A stretch of 64,000 bases of DNA from Rhodalgimonas zhirmunskyi (GCA_030848925.1 JANFFA010000001.1:1426001-1490000); one strand, 5' to 3'; positions 8,689 through 17,791 are shown, counted from the stretch's first letter. A program made the numbers and translations. The notes: generated from the sequence alone by a model not told the origin.

Positions 8689-9849
8689 TTATCCCGCCGC
8701 TTCAAGCACCGAGCAATAGTTGGCCACGCCAGAGCCGCCCATGTTGAAGACGCAGGCAAGATTGGCGTCCTTGTGCTGCATGTCATCGGCCATGCCCATG
8801 ACCTGACGCGCCGCCATGATGTGCATCGACACGCCGGTCGCGCCGATCGGGTGGCCCTTGGCCTTGAGCCCGCCCGACAGGTTCACCGGCAAGGTGCCGC
8901 CGCGGGTGACGAGGCCCTCGGTGATGGCGCGCGCGCCCTGCCCCGGCGCGGCGAGGCCCATCGCCTCGTAAATCATCAATTCGGCGATGGTGAAGCAATC
9001 GTGCACCTCGGCCACGTCGATGTCGTCGACCGTCACCCGGGCCTGCGCAAAGGCCTGTGCAAAGGCATGGTGCGCGCCGGTCAGTTCGGTCATGTCGCGG
9101 CGCGACATTGGCAGCACGTCGTTGACCTGTGCCGCGCCGCGAAAGCGCACGGCCTGATCGAAATCGGACGCGATGTCATCGGCCACCATCACCAGCGCCG
9201 CCGCGCCATCCGAGATCAGCGAACAATCGGTCAGCCGCAGGGGCGACGCGATCAACGGGTTCTTGTCACTGACCGAGTTGCAGAATTCGAAGCTGACATC
9301 GCGGCGCATCTGGGCCAGCGGGTTGGACAGGGCGTTCTGGTGATTCTTGACGGCGATCCGCGCCATCGCCTCAGAGACATCGCCGTATTTCTGGAAATAG
9401 CCCTGCGCGATGCGCCCGAAAATCTGCGGGAAGCTGACGCCGCTTTCCTCTTGCGAATAGGACGCGCCGGCCAATGCCTCGGTCACGCCCTTGGTGTCGA
9501 GCTCGCTCATCTTTTCGGCCCCGATCACAAGCACCCGGCGCGCCGATCCGGCGCGGATCGCATCGCGCGCGGCAAAGATCGCGGCAGAGCCCGAGGCGCA
9601 GGCGTTTTCAACCCGCGTCGCGGGCTTGAAGCGCAGCCCGTCATCCAGCCCCAGAACGAGCGAGGCGGCGAAAGCATCGGGCACCATGCCGGAATTGAAA
9701 TGCCCCAGCCAGATCGCGTCGATATCGCCGGGCGCAAGCCCCGCCATTTCAATCGCCTCGGACGCGGCGGCGAAGATCAGGTCTTCGAACGTCTTGTCCT
9801 TGTGAAAGCCGAACGGGGTGTGCCCCCAGCCTACGATCTGTGCGTCCAT
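8689..9849 (-). CDS. Thiolase-family acetyl-CoA acetyltransferase (SCP-x-like)
   Basis: 386 residues. The nucleophilic Cys lies in VENACASGSAA; EVHDCFTIAE and KGHPIGATGVS supply the conserved His-containing loops; the C-terminal CxG motif of biosynthetic thiolases is replaced by FNMGGSG. This set is characteristic of the SCP-2/SCP-x-like thiolase subgroup rather than PhaA or FadA. Start is the ATG at 9849 with GGAGGA; the frame remains open far upstream but into slyX and hisS. The likely reaction is thiolytic cleavage or condensation of acyl-CoA; the physiological substrate is unknown. Confidence 0.88.
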   Translation of the reverse strand: MDAQIVGWGHTPFGFHKDKTFEDLIFAAASEAIEMAGLAPGDIDAIWLGHFNSGMVPDAFAASLVLGLDDGLRFKPATRVENACASGSAAIFAARDAIRAGSARRVLVIGAEKMSELDTKGVTEALAGASYSQEESGVSFPQIFGRIAQGYFQKYGDVSEAMARIAVKNHQNALSNPLAQMRRDVSFEFCNSVSDKNPLIASPLRLTDCSLISDGAAALVMVADDIASDFDQAVRFRGAAQVNDVLPMSRRDMTELTGAHHAFAQAFAQARVTVDDIDVAEVHDCFTIAELMIYEAMGLAAPGQGARAITEGLVTRGGTLPVNLSGGLKAKGHPIGATGVSMHIMAARQVMGMADDMQHKDANLACVFNMGGSGVANYCSVLEAAG

Positions 9850-9947
9850 GTCAGTCTCCTCCGATTGGGCGGAGTATAGATCAGAGAGGGCGACGGGGGC
9901 GATACCGTGAAAATACGTATCGGCAAGAAACAGCCCTTGATCGGGCG

Positions 9948-10142
9948 TCAGTAATGCGGCGGTTTTTCCTGCCCGGTAAAGATATGGCTGCCTTGATCGG
10001 CCTCGCGCTCGGCCTCGCGGTGCATCAGCATGGCGATGCGGCGTTCGAGCAGCTCGATCCGCTTGTCCTGATCGGCGATCACGCCCGACATATCGTCGAC
10101 GGCGCGTTCGAGATGGGCGATTTTTTCTTCCAGCTTGTCCAT
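9948..10142 (-). CDS. slyX: SlyX family protein
   Basis: 64-residue, almost wholly helical protein with heptad spacing (MDKLEEKIAHLERAVDDM...DQDKRIELLERRIAML) and the family's hallmark C-terminus PPHY. The gene is buried in a longer open frame; the start at 10142 is chosen because the SlyX homology begins there. Function in bacteria is poorly defined. Divergent from hisS. Confidence 0.85.
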   Translation of the reverse strand: MDKLEEKIAHLERAVDDMSGVIADQDKRIELLERRIAMLMHREAEREADQGSHIFTGQEKPPHY

Positions 10143-10286
10143 GGCATTGGCGTAATCCAGCCCCCGCACCGGGGCAAGCGTGAAACGCTGTATTGCTTCG
10201 CCGTGCCTTTCCTTGCGCTGCCTCCCCTTGCTCCCCTGCGCCCCATCGTCTAAGCCCCGAGCCGAGCCCAAGCCGAGAGGTGACCC

Positions 10287-11777
10287 ATGGCCAAAGTGAA
10301 GAAAACCCCCCGCCCCAAGGCCGAAACGCCCAAGGGGTTCCGCGATTATTTCGGCGCCGAAGTGACCGGGCGCGCCGATATGCTGCGCAAGATCGCCGGG
10401 GTCTATCATCGCTATGGCTTCGATGCGCTGGAAAGCAGCGCGGTCGAGACGGTCGAGGCGTTGGGAAAATTCCTGCCCGACGTGGACCGGCCCAACGAGG
10501 GCGTATTCGCGTGGCAGGAAGAGGATGACGGCAAGTGGCTGGCGCTGCGCTATGACCTGACCGCGCCGTTGGCGCGGGTTTATGCCCAGCACCGCAACGA
10601 TTTGCCCACGCCTTACCGCCGCTACGCAATGGGGCCGGTGTGGCGCAACGAAAAGCCCGGACCGGGGCGGTTTCGCCAGTTCTATCAATGCGATGCGGAT
10701 ACGGTCGGCACGGCATCCCCGGCGGCGGATGCCGAGATTTGCGCAATGCTGGCCGATTGCCTTGAAGAGGTCGGCATCCCGCGCGGCGATTACATCGTGC
10801 GGATCAACAACCGCAAGGTTCTGAACGGGGTGCTGGAAACCATGGGCGTGTCTGACGAAGGTCAGGCGGCGGATGTGCTGCGCACCATCGACAAGTTCGA
10901 CAAGGTCGGCGAAGCGGGTGTGCGCGAGCTTCTGGGCAAGGGGCGGCTTGATGCTTCGGGCGCTTATATCGACGGCGTGGGTCTGAATGATGCACAGGCC
11001 GAGCCGGTGATCGCCTTCCTCACCTCGAAAGGCGCGGGCAATACCGAAACGCTGGCCAACCTGCGCGGTGCCGTGGGCGAAAGCGCCATCGGCGTCGAGG
11101 GCGTGGACGAGTTGGAACAGATCGCGGCGCTTCTTGAGGCGCAGGGCTATGGCCCCGACCGCATCGTGATCGACCCGTCGGTCGTGCGCGGGCTTGGCTA
11201 TTACACCGGCCCGGTGTTCGAGGCCGAGCTGACCTTTGAAATCACCGACGAAAAGGGCCGTCCGCGCCAGTTCGGCTCTGTCGCGGGGGGCGGGCGCTAT
11301 GATGACCTTGTGAAGCGTTTCACCGGTCAGGCGGTCCCTGCGACCGGCGTTTCCATCGGGGTGGACCGGCTGTTGGCCGCGCTGCACGCCAAGGGGCGTG
11401 TCGAATCTGAGGCGCATGGGCCAGTCGTCGTCACCGTGATGGATCGCGAGCGGATGGCCGAATATCAGGCGATGGTCGGCGAGTTGCGCCGCGAAGGCAT
11501 CCGGGCCGAGGTTTACCTTGGCAATCCCAAGAACTTCGGCAACCAGTTGAAATACGCCGACAAGCGCCAAAGCCCGGTCGCCGTGATCGAAGGGGCCGAG
11601 GAAAAAGAGCGCGGCGTGGTGCAGATCAAGGACCTGATCCTTGGCGCGCAGATCGCGCAGAACGCCACGCTTGAAGAGTGGAAAGACCGCCCCAGCCAAT
11701 ACGAGGTGCCGCGCGATCAGATGGTCGCGAAGATCCGTGACATCCTGTCCGAACATGGGCTGAGCGAGGCGCTGTGA
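10287..11777 (+). CDS. hisS: Histidyl-tRNA synthetase
   Basis: 496 residues. Class II motif 2 reads [19 protein letters not shown]; the histidine-specific motifs are [12 protein letters not shown] (HisA, canonical RGLDYY with Asp replaced by Gly) and GGGRYDDLV (HisB); the motif 3 segment is [11 protein letters not shown]. The C-terminal anticodon-binding domain starts near residue 375 (GPVVVTVMD). The motif 2 loop (RNEKPGPG rather than RHERPQKG) is that of the alphaproteobacterial HisRS group whose tRNA-His lacks the extra G-1. It overlaps hisZ by one base, giving an operon hisS-hisZ-hisG that links tRNA charging to histidine synthesis. Confidence 0.96.
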   Translation: MAKVKKTPRPKAETPKGFRDYFGAEVTGRADMLRKIAGVYHRYGFDALESSAVETVEALGKFLPDVDRPNEGVFAWQEEDDGKWLALRYDLTAPLARVYAQHRNDLPTPYRRYAMGPVWRNEKPGPGRFRQFYQCDADTVGTASPAADAEICAMLADCLEEVGIPRGDYIVRINNRKVLNGVLETMGVSDEGQAADVLRTIDKFDKVGEAGVRELLGKGRLDASGAYIDGVGLNDAQAEPVIAFLTSKGAGNTETLANLRGAVGESAIGVEGVDELEQIAALLEAQGYGPDRIVIDPSVVRGLGYYTGPVFEAELTFEITDEKGRPRQFGSVAGGGRYDDLVKRFTGQAVPATGVSIGVDRLLAALHAKGRVESEAHGPVVVTVMDRERMAEYQAMVGELRREGIRAEVYLGNPKNFGNQLKYADKRQSPVAVIEGAEEKERGVVQIKDLILGAQIAQNATLEEWKDRPSQYEVPRDQMVAKIRDILSEHGLSEAL

Positions 11778-12892
11778 TGCCCGACCAGACGATTTCCAAG
11801 GCCGCCGAGCGGGCCTGTGCCGCGCGGCTGCGTGCCCGGTTCGAGGCCGCGGGGGCCGAGGTGGTGGACGCGCCGATGCTGCTGCCTGCCGAAACGCTTC
11901 TCGACCTTTATGGCGAGGATATTCGCGCGCGCGCCTATATCACCTCGGACGCGCTTCGCGGCGAACAGATGCTGCGCCCGGATTTCACCGTGCCGGTGGT
12001 GCAGATGCACATGCAGGAGGGCGCCGAGCCCGCCCGCTACACCTATTCCGGCGAAGTGTTCCGGCGGCAGGAAGACGATGCCGCGCGGGCCAATGAATAC
12101 CTGCAAGTGGGCTACGAGGTGTTCGACCGCGAAAACCCGGCGGCCGCGGATGCCGAGGTGTTCGCGTTGATCTCGGACCTTTTGGACGGGCTGTATCTGC
12201 GCGCGGCGACGGGTGACATCGGCATCCTGACGGCGGCGGTCCAAGGCCTGCGCACGACCGAACGGCGCCGCGCGGCCCTGATGCGCCACATCTGGCGGCC
12301 GCGCCGGTTTCGCGCCCTGATCGACCGCTACGCAGGCCGAAGCCCGGTCCCCGAAGCGCGCGCCGCCCTGTTGGCAGCAAGCGATCCCTTCAAGGACGCT
12401 GGCCCCGAGATCGGCCTGCGCAGCCGCGGCGAAGTGGCGGCCCGGATCGCGATCCTGCACGAGGATGCGGCAGCGGCCCCTCTCAGCGGCGAGGAAGTCG
12501 CCCTACTCGACGCGCTGCTGGCGGTGCGCGAGACGATCCCGAATGCGCTGGAACACCTGCACGACCTGTCGGTCGACCTGCCCGCGATCAGCCCGGCGGT
12601 CAGCCGGATCGAGGCCCGCGCCGAAGCGATGGAGGCACGCGGCATCGCGGTCGACACGCTGGAATTCGAGGCCTCTTACGGGCGCACGCAGATGGAATAT
12701 TACGACGGTTTCGTGTTCGGCTTTCACGCCGAGGGGCGGCCCGATCTGCCCCCCGTGGCCACCGGCGGGCGCTATGATGCGCTGACCCGGCGGCTGGGCG
12801 CGGCGGCAGGCCACCCCGAACGCGAAATCCCGGCGGTGGGCGGCGTGATCCGGCCCGCGCTGATGCTGACCCTCGAGGAGGCAGGCGCATGA
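11777..12892 (+). CDS. hisZ: ATP phosphoribosyltransferase regulatory subunit
   Basis: 371 residues, a HisRS-like paralogue without aminoacylation motifs. Motif 2-like YTYSGEVFRRQEDD and EFLQVGYE-type segments are kept, but HisA is replaced by EASYGRTQMEYYDGFVFGFH; the end has PPVATGGRYDALTRRLG. HisZ forms an octamer with short-form HisG and confers allosteric control by histidine. Start: the ATG at 11777 overlaps the hisS stop (tgATG); a GTG immediately before it is also in frame. It overlaps hisG by four bases. Confidence 0.92.
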   Translation: MPDQTISKAAERACAARLRARFEAAGAEVVDAPMLLPAETLLDLYGEDIRARAYITSDALRGEQMLRPDFTVPVVQMHMQEGAEPARYTYSGEVFRRQEDDAARANEYLQVGYEVFDRENPAAADAEVFALISDLLDGLYLRAATGDIGILTAAVQGLRTTERRRAALMRHIWRPRRFRALIDRYAGRSPVPEARAALLAASDPFKDAGPEIGLRSRGEVAARIAILHEDAAAAPLSGEEVALLDALLAVRETIPNALEHLHDLSVDLPAISPAVSRIEARAEAMEARGIAVDTLEFEASYGRTQMEYYDGFVFGFHAEGRPDLPPVATGGRYDALTRRLGAAAGHPEREIPAVGGVIRPALMLTLEEAGA

Positions 12893-13584
12893 CGATCAAA
12901 CTGGGCGTGCCCTCGAAGGGGCGGTTGATGGAAAAAACCTTCGACTGGTTCGGGGCGCGCGGCATCGCGCTGTCCCGGGCTGGATCGGAGCGTGAATATG
13001 CGGGCGCGGTTGATGGCATCGACGGCGTCGAACTGGTGCTGCTTTCGGCGGGGGAAATCCCGCGCGAACTGGCCGCCGGGCGGATCCAGCTTGGCGTGAC
13101 GGGGACCGACCTCGTGCGCGAAAAGCTGGGCGCGTGGGACAGCGTCGTGGAAGAGATCGCGCCGCTGGGCTTTGGCCATGCCGACCTGATCATCGCGGTG
13201 CCCGCGCTTTGGGTCGATGTCGATACGCTTGACGATCTGGATGCGGCGGCGGCGGCATTTCGTGCGCGTCACGGAATGCGATTGCGGATCGCGACCAAGT
13301 ATCACCGGCTGGTGCGTGATTTCCTGCGCGAACATGGCGTTGCCGATTACCAACTGGTCGACAGCCAAGGCGCGACGGAAGGCACGGTCAAGAACGAGAC
13401 GGCCGAAGCGGTGGCCGACATCACCTCGACCGGCGACACGCTGCGCGCCAACCACCTCAAGGTGCTGTCCGACGGGCTGATCCTGAAAAGTCAGGCAACG
13501 CTGTTTCGTGCCCGGCGGGCAGAGTGCTCCAAGGACGATCGCGCGGTGATGGCCGACTTGCTGGTCCGGTTGAAGGTCGACTGA
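12889..13584 (+). CDS. hisG: ATP phosphoribosyltransferase, short-form catalytic subunit
   Basis: 231 residues, the length of the short HisG that lacks the C-terminal ACT-like regulatory domain and needs HisZ, encoded directly upstream. Key segments are LGVPSKGRLME at the N-terminus, LGVTGTDLVRE, and the PRPP loop in DSQGATEGTVKNETAEAV. It catalyses the first step of histidine synthesis, joining ATP and PRPP. The ATGA overlap with hisZ indicates coupled translation. The gene is followed by an abrupt drop in GC content. Confidence 0.95.
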   Translation: MTIKLGVPSKGRLMEKTFDWFGARGIALSRAGSEREYAGAVDGIDGVELVLLSAGEIPRELAAGRIQLGVTGTDLVREKLGAWDSVVEEIAPLGFGHADLIIAVPALWVDVDTLDDLDAAAAAFRARHGMRLRIATKYHRLVRDFLREHGVADYQLVDSQGATEGTVKNETAEAVADITSTGDTLRANHLKVLSDGLILKSQATLFRARRAECSKDDRAVMADLLVRLKVD

Positions 13585-13682
13585 AGGCCCCTGCCCTAAG
13601 GCAAACGATCTACTTTTCTCAAAGTTTCTTCTTTCTACGCCGGTGTTTATGGCCGACGTCGAATAGCCATATTTAACCGGTC

Positions 13683-13718
13683 TTTTAAATTCCATTCAAC
13701 AAAGTGTGGAATTTAAAA
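13683..13718. repeat. 12-bp AT-rich inverted repeat upstream of outer-membrane barrel gene
   Basis: TTTTAAATTCCA and TGGAATTTAAAA are exact reverse complements separated by 12 bases. It sits 99 bases after the hisG stop and 118 bases before the barrel gene, within a roughly 230-base region much richer in A and T than its neighbours. It could be an operator for a dimeric regulator or a hairpin ending hisG transcription; the downstream arm is not followed by a T run, which favours an operator. Confidence 0.6.
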
Positions 13719-13748
13719 CACACCCCAACAATGAAATGCCGAGTTAAT

Positions 13749-13777
13749 TTGCAATTATTAATTCTCTATTAATAAAT
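13749..13777 (+). promoter_or_regulatory. Candidate promoter for the outer-membrane barrel gene
   Basis: TTGCAA at 13749-13754, a 17-base spacer, and ATAAAT at 13772-13777, in the AT-rich stretch before the gene. The -10 fit is imperfect and several alternative AT-rich hexamers overlap it. Confidence 0.3.
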
Positions 13778-13836
13778 AGCTCCCAGCGGACGGGATAAAA
13801 CAGGAAACGCCCGCCGAGCAGTTAATGGAGAAAAAT

Positions 13837-14757
13837 ATGAATATGAAACTTGTTGTTGCAGCAGGTATGGCAATTGCAATTCCGGCGACCCTTCAGGCCG
13901 ACGATTGGAACGGGGTCGTGACGCTTGGTTATTCGCAGACCGACATTGGCGGAACCGGGGCCGATGCATCGGCGGGAAGCCTTGATTTCAATGGCGTTTA
14001 CAACTTCGACACCGGGTTTTCCCTTGGCTTCGACGCAAGCCTTGTTGTCGCCGACATTTCCAATGGTGGCGGCGATATGGACTTGAACTACCTTGCGCTG
14101 AATGGGGAATACAAGCTTCAGAACGGCGTCACTTTCGGTGGGTATATTGAACGCGGCGAAGTCGATGACAATGGCCTTCTTCTCGGGAATGCGCGACTGA
14201 CGTCTTATGGTCTGACCTTCGGCTACGAAGTCGAAAACCTCGATGCCGAGGCCTATATCGGTGCGAGCGATACCAGCCCATCGCTGGGCGGCGGCACGGA
14301 TATCAACGACTTCGGCGTGCGCGTCGGATACCAGATTTCGCCGCAGGCTTTCATGGTGGGTTCTCTTGCGCGGTCCGAGATCAGCAACACCGGGGTGAGC
14401 GTCGATATCGACATGATCGCGCTGGGCGGCGGCTATGCCTTCAACAACCAGTGGAGCGTTTACGGCGGTGTGCAGCGTATTTCGGTCGATGCCGCCAGTC
14501 TGGACGAAACGACCTATGGTCTTGGCGTCGCCTACAGCCCGGCCGCGATTTCGGCCATGCCGATGACCCTGTCGCTCGAACTGGCGCGCACGGATGTCGA
14601 CCTCGGCGGGGCGAGCAGCGATCTCGATACCGTTCGCCTCGGCCTGACGGTTCCGCTTGGCAATACCAAGAAAAACGTGCCCGCGAACAGCGTTGTGAAC
14701 AACATCGCCAAGGGTGGGCATAACGTCGTTACTTCGGGGTTCCTCGGCGCGTTCTAA
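13837..14757 (+). CDS. Putative outer-membrane beta-barrel (porin-like) protein
   Basis: 306 residues with a signal peptide (MNMKLVVAAGMAIAIPATLQA|DD). The mature chain consists of alternating amphipathic strands rich in Gly, Asp and aromatic residues (VVTLGYSQTD, LSLELARTDVDL, VRLGLTVPLG) and ends in GFLGAF, a C-terminal Phe typical of barrels. It shows no confident match to a named porin family that I recognise. Start set at 13837, preceded by GGAG at six bases; an upstream ATG at 13825 would itself contain this ribosome site. The AT-rich leader and 12-bp inverted repeat suggest individually controlled expression. It is followed by a strong terminator. Confidence 0.75.
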   Translation: MNMKLVVAAGMAIAIPATLQADDWNGVVTLGYSQTDIGGTGADASAGSLDFNGVYNFDTGFSLGFDASLVVADISNGGGDMDLNYLALNGEYKLQNGVTFGGYIERGEVDDNGLLLGNARLTSYGLTFGYEVENLDAEAYIGASDTSPSLGGGTDINDFGVRVGYQISPQAFMVGSLARSEISNTGVSVDIDMIALGGGYAFNNQWSVYGGVQRISVDAASLDETTYGLGVAYSPAAISAMPMTLSLELARTDVDLGGASSDLDTVRLGLTVPLGNTKKNVPANSVVNNIAKGGHNVVTSGFLGAF

Positions 14758-14779
14758 GCGCCCGGTCCTCCAGTCAGGG

Positions 14780-14809
14780 AAAGCCGGTCGCGTTTGCGGC
14801 CGGCTTTTT
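14780..14809 (+). terminator. Rho-independent terminator after barrel gene
   Basis: Arms AAAGCCGG (14780-14787) and CCGGCTTT (14800-14807) around a 12-base loop, running into a five-T tract. It lies 22 bases after the stop. Confidence 0.85.
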
Positions 14810-14865
14810 CTTGTCCGGGATATCTGGATGTCTTGCCGGTTGGCCGAGGGGCTTTGCCGCGCGGG

Positions 14866-15300
14866 TTACAGCACCCCGATCTCGGCCAGCTTGGCCGAAA
14901 GGTCGGGCGGCAGGTCGTCGTCCTTGGCGCGGCTTTCGCTCAGGTCGGGGGGCGCATCCTTGGGGTCGAGGTAGCGCCAGCCCTGAAACGGGCGGCGCAG
15001 CGCGGGGGCGGTGCGGATCAACTCGGGTTCAAGCACGATGGCGCAGCGGCGGATGCCGTCCTGGCCGATCACCTCGTCGAGCCGCAGGATTTTCTGACGC
15101 GCCTGCACCACACCCTTGATCACCCAGTAGATCGAGCCGCCGGAAAGCACCTCACTCTCGCGGCGGGGCCACATGCGGGTGATATGACGGGGATAGCCAT
15201 CCGCCGTCTGCACACGTTTCTGCCCCTGCCATGCGGCAAGGTCATCGACAGTTTCTGTGCCGACGCTGAGTTTCACCAGATGGGTTATCTTGTTCGTCAA
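14866..15300 (-). CDS. DUF1489 family protein
   Basis: 144 residues matching the alphaproteobacterial DUF1489 family: THLVKLSVGTETVDDLAAWQ at the N-terminus, then RHITRMWPRRESEVLSGGSIYWVIKG, RQKILRLDEV and RRPFQGWRYL. No function is known. No ATG or GTG lies at the family's usual N-terminus, so TTG at 15300 is taken as the start (GGA six bases upstream); the frame is open farther upstream to 15462 but would cover the nrdJ leader. It is divergent from nrdJ. Confidence 0.82.
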   Translation of the reverse strand: MTNKITHLVKLSVGTETVDDLAAWQGQKRVQTADGYPRHITRMWPRRESEVLSGGSIYWVIKGVVQARQKILRLDEVIGQDGIRRCAIVLEPELIRTAPALRRPFQGWRYLDPKDAPPDLSESRAKDDDLPPDLSAKLAEIGVL

Positions 15301-15310
15301 TTGTTCCGTG

Positions 15311-15326
15311 CCCCCATATATGGTAG
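15311..15326. promoter_or_regulatory. Possible NrdR-box-like palindrome between DUF1489 and nrdJ
   Basis: A perfect palindrome CCATATATGG lies at 15314-15323 inside CCCCCATATATGGTAG. It shares the C..ATATAT..G core of the NrdR box that represses ribonucleotide reductase genes, but the outer ACA/TGT positions do not match and no second box at the usual spacing is evident. Confidence 0.25.
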
Positions 15327-15375
15327 GGTATCCCCTCGCGAACGATTCTGCCACAGCTTGCAACACCCCCGACAT

Positions 15376-15403
15376 CACAAGTGTGGGGGCACAAGTTTGA
15401 GGG
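15376..15403 (+). repeat. Tandem 14-base direct repeat upstream of nrdJ
   Basis: CACAAGTGTGGGGG (15376-15389) is followed immediately by CACAAGTTTGAGGG (15390-15403), 12 of 14 bases identical. It lies 75-102 bases before the nrdJ start, a position compatible with paired activator or repressor half-sites. Confidence 0.55.
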
Positions 15404-15477
15404 TTTACCGCTGACGCCCGGACGCATAGTTTGCCGATTCTGCAAACTGCCCCCAAAACCAAACAGGAGAGACTTTC

Positions 15478-17778
15478 ATGAGCCGATTTTCTGCCCCCAT
15501 CGCCGAGCAGATCTGGGACATGAAGTACCGCCTGAAGGAGGCCGATGGCACGCCCATCGACCTGAGCGTGGAGGACAGCTGGCGCCGAATCGCGCGCGCC
15601 CTGGCCGTGGTCGAGGACGACCCCAAGACATGGGAAGAGCGGTTCTACAGCGCGCTTGAGGATTTCAAATTCCTACCAGCGGGCCGGATCACGGCGGGCG
15701 CGGGGACGGGCCGCAACGTGACGCTGTTCAACTGCTTCGTCATGGGTACCATACCCGACAGTATGGGCGGCATCTTTGAAATGCTGCGCGAAGCGGCGCT
15801 GACCATGCAGCAGGGCGGCGGCATCGGCTATGACTTCAGCACCATCCGCCCGCGCGGCGCGGATGTGCTGGGCGTGTCGGCGGATGCCTCTGGTCCGCTC
15901 AGCTTCATGGATGTGTGGGACGCGATGTGCCGCACCATCATGAGCGCGGGTTCGCGCCGGGGCGCGATGATGGCGACGATGCGTTGCGATCACCCCGATA
16001 TCGAGGATTTCATCGCCGCCAAGCAAGACCCGGCGCGCCTGCGTATGTTCAACATGTCGGTGCTGGTGACCGATGATTTCATGGCCGCCGTAAAGGCCGA
16101 TGAGCCGTGGGAGCTGACCTTCGGCGACAAGGTCTATCACACCATTCAGGCGCGTGACCTGTGGAACCGGATCATGCGGGCGACCTATGATTACGCCGAA
16201 CCGGGCGTGATTTTCATCGACCGCATCAACGCGATGAACAACCTGAACTATTGCGAGACGATCGCGGCGACCAACCCCTGTGGTGAGCAACCCCTGCCCC
16301 CCTATGGTGCCTGCCTTCTGGGCTCGGTTAACCTTGCGCGGCTGGTCAGCGATCCGTTCGGCGAGGCCGCACAACTGGACGAAACGGCGCTGGAAGATCT
16401 GGTCACCGTGGCGATCCGGATGATGGACAACACCGTTGATGCGTCGCGCTTCCCGCTGGAAGCACAGGCGCGCGAGGCCGAGGCCAAGCGGCGGATCGGG
16501 CTGGGCGTCACGGGCCTTGCCGATGCGCTGCTGATGGTGGGCCTGCGCTATGGCAGCGACGAGGCGGCGAAACAGACCGAACGCTGGCTGCACCTGATCG
16601 CGCGGGCGTCTTACCGCGCGTCGGTGGCTTTGGCGCGCGAAAAGGGCGCCTTTCCGCTGTTCGATGCCGAGAAGTTCCTCGCCTCGGGCGCGATGCAGGG
16701 CATGGACGAAGACGTGCGCGCCGAGATTGCCGAGCATGGCATTCGCAATGCGCTTCTGACCTCGATCGCGCCGACCGGGACGATCTCGCTTTATGCCGGG
16801 AACGTTTCGAGCGGGATCGAGCCGGTGTTCGCCTATGCCTATACCCGCAAGGTCCTGCAAAAGGACGGCTCGCGCACCGAGGAAGAGGTGGTCGATTACG
16901 CCGTGCAGATGTGGCGCGAGAAGAAGGGCGATGCCCCCCTGCCCGACTATTTCGTCAACGCCCAGACATTGCCCCCGCTGGACCATGTAAAGATGCAGGC
17001 AGCGGCGCAGAAATGGGTGGATTCGTCGATCTCGAAAACCATCAACGTGCCCGAGGACATCTCGTTCGAAGACTTCAAGGACGTGTATTTCGAGGCCTAC
17101 GAGACCGGCTGCAAAGGCTGCACCACCTATCGCCCCAACGATGTGACCGGGTCGGTTCTGAGCGTGAGCGAAGAGAAGAAAGACAAGGATAAAGCCCCCG
17201 AAGTCATCGCCTTCCCCGACACCGAGCCGCAGACCCCGCATGGCGATGTGGTCTACATGGCCGAGCCGCTGGACCGGCCCAAGGCGCTTGAGGGGATGAC
17301 CTACAAGCTGAAGTGGCCCGACAGTGAGCACGCGATTTACCTGACCGTGAACGATGTGATCGTGGGCGGGCGGCGCACGCCGTTCGAAGTGTTCATCAAC
17401 TCCAAGAACATGGAGCATTTCGCCTGGACCGTAGCGCTGACGCGGATGATCTCGGCGGTGTTCCGGCGCGGCGGGGATGTGTCCTTCGTGGTGGAAGAGT
17501 TGAAGGCCGTGTTCGACCCGCGCGGCGGGGCGTGGATGGAAGGGAAATACATCCCCTCGATCCTTGCCGCGATCGGCAGTGTGATCGAACGGCACATGAT
17601 ATCGATCGGATTCATCGAAGGCGAAGGCATGGGTTTGAAGACCGACCCACAGTCGCAGGTCGTCGGCCTTGACAGCGCGCCGCGCGGCCCTGCCTGCCCG
17701 TCTTGTGGACAGTTCGGGATGCACATGGTCGAAGGCTGCATGACCTGCCCGTCCTGCGGGCATTCCAAATGCGGCTGA
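15478..17778 (+). CDS. nrdJ: Vitamin B12-dependent ribonucleoside-diphosphate reductase, class II
   Basis: 766 residues. It reduces ribonucleotides to deoxyribonucleotides with adenosylcobalamin as radical source, so it works with or without oxygen. Visible features: Cys86 in LFNCFVMG (one of the redox pair), the finger-loop Cys268 in NPCGEQPLPPYGAC carrying the transient thiyl radical, and a C-terminal cysteine-rich tail with two CPSCG units plus CMTC and a final CG, acting as zinc-ribbon/thioredoxin-accepting tail. Length and domain order are typical of the large NrdJ form. The preceding AGGAGAG gives a strong ribosome site. The leader holds a tandem repeat and a palindrome; I do not recognise a cobalamin riboswitch there. 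Confidence 0.95.
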   Translation: MSRFSAPIAEQIWDMKYRLKEADGTPIDLSVEDSWRRIARALAVVEDDPKTWEERFYSALEDFKFLPAGRITAGAGTGRNVTLFNCFVMGTIPDSMGGIFEMLREAALTMQQGGGIGYDFSTIRPRGADVLGVSADASGPLSFMDVWDAMCRTIMSAGSRRGAMMATMRCDHPDIEDFIAAKQDPARLRMFNMSVLVTDDFMAAVKADEPWELTFGDKVYHTIQARDLWNRIMRATYDYAEPGVIFIDRINAMNNLNYCETIAATNPCGEQPLPPYGACLLGSVNLARLVSDPFGEAAQLDETALEDLVTVAIRMMDNTVDASRFPLEAQAREAEAKRRIGLGVTGLADALLMVGLRYGSDEAAKQTERWLHLIARASYRASVALAREKGAFPLFDAEKFLASGAMQGMDEDVRAEIAEHGIRNALLTSIAPTGTISLYAGNVSSGIEPVFAYAYTRKVLQKDGSRTEEEVVDYAVQMWREKKGDAPLPDYFVNAQTLPPLDHVKMQAAAQKWVDSSISKTINVPEDISFEDFKDVYFEAYETGCKGCTTYRPNDVTGSVLSVSEEKKDKDKAPEVIAFPDTEPQTPHGDVVYMAEPLDRPKALEGMTYKLKWPDSEHAIYLTVNDVIVGGRRTPFEVFINSKNMEHFAWTVALTRMISAVFRRGGDVSFVVEELKAVFDPRGGAWMEGKYIPSILAAIGSVIERHMISIGFIEGEGMGLKTDPQSQVVGLDSAPRGPACPSCGQFGMHMVEGCMTCPSCGHSKCG

Positions 17779-17791
17779 GACGTGCCGCTGG

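Noticed and set aside
9850-10746. N-terminal extension of the thiolase frame to 10746
   Set aside because: Runs through slyX and hisS, is Arg/Pro-rich noise, and the ATG at 9849 has a strong GGAGGA site and matches family N-termini.
15301-15477. Cobalamin riboswitch upstream of nrdJ
   Set aside because: The B12-box sequence and the multi-helix core are not seen in the 177-base leader.
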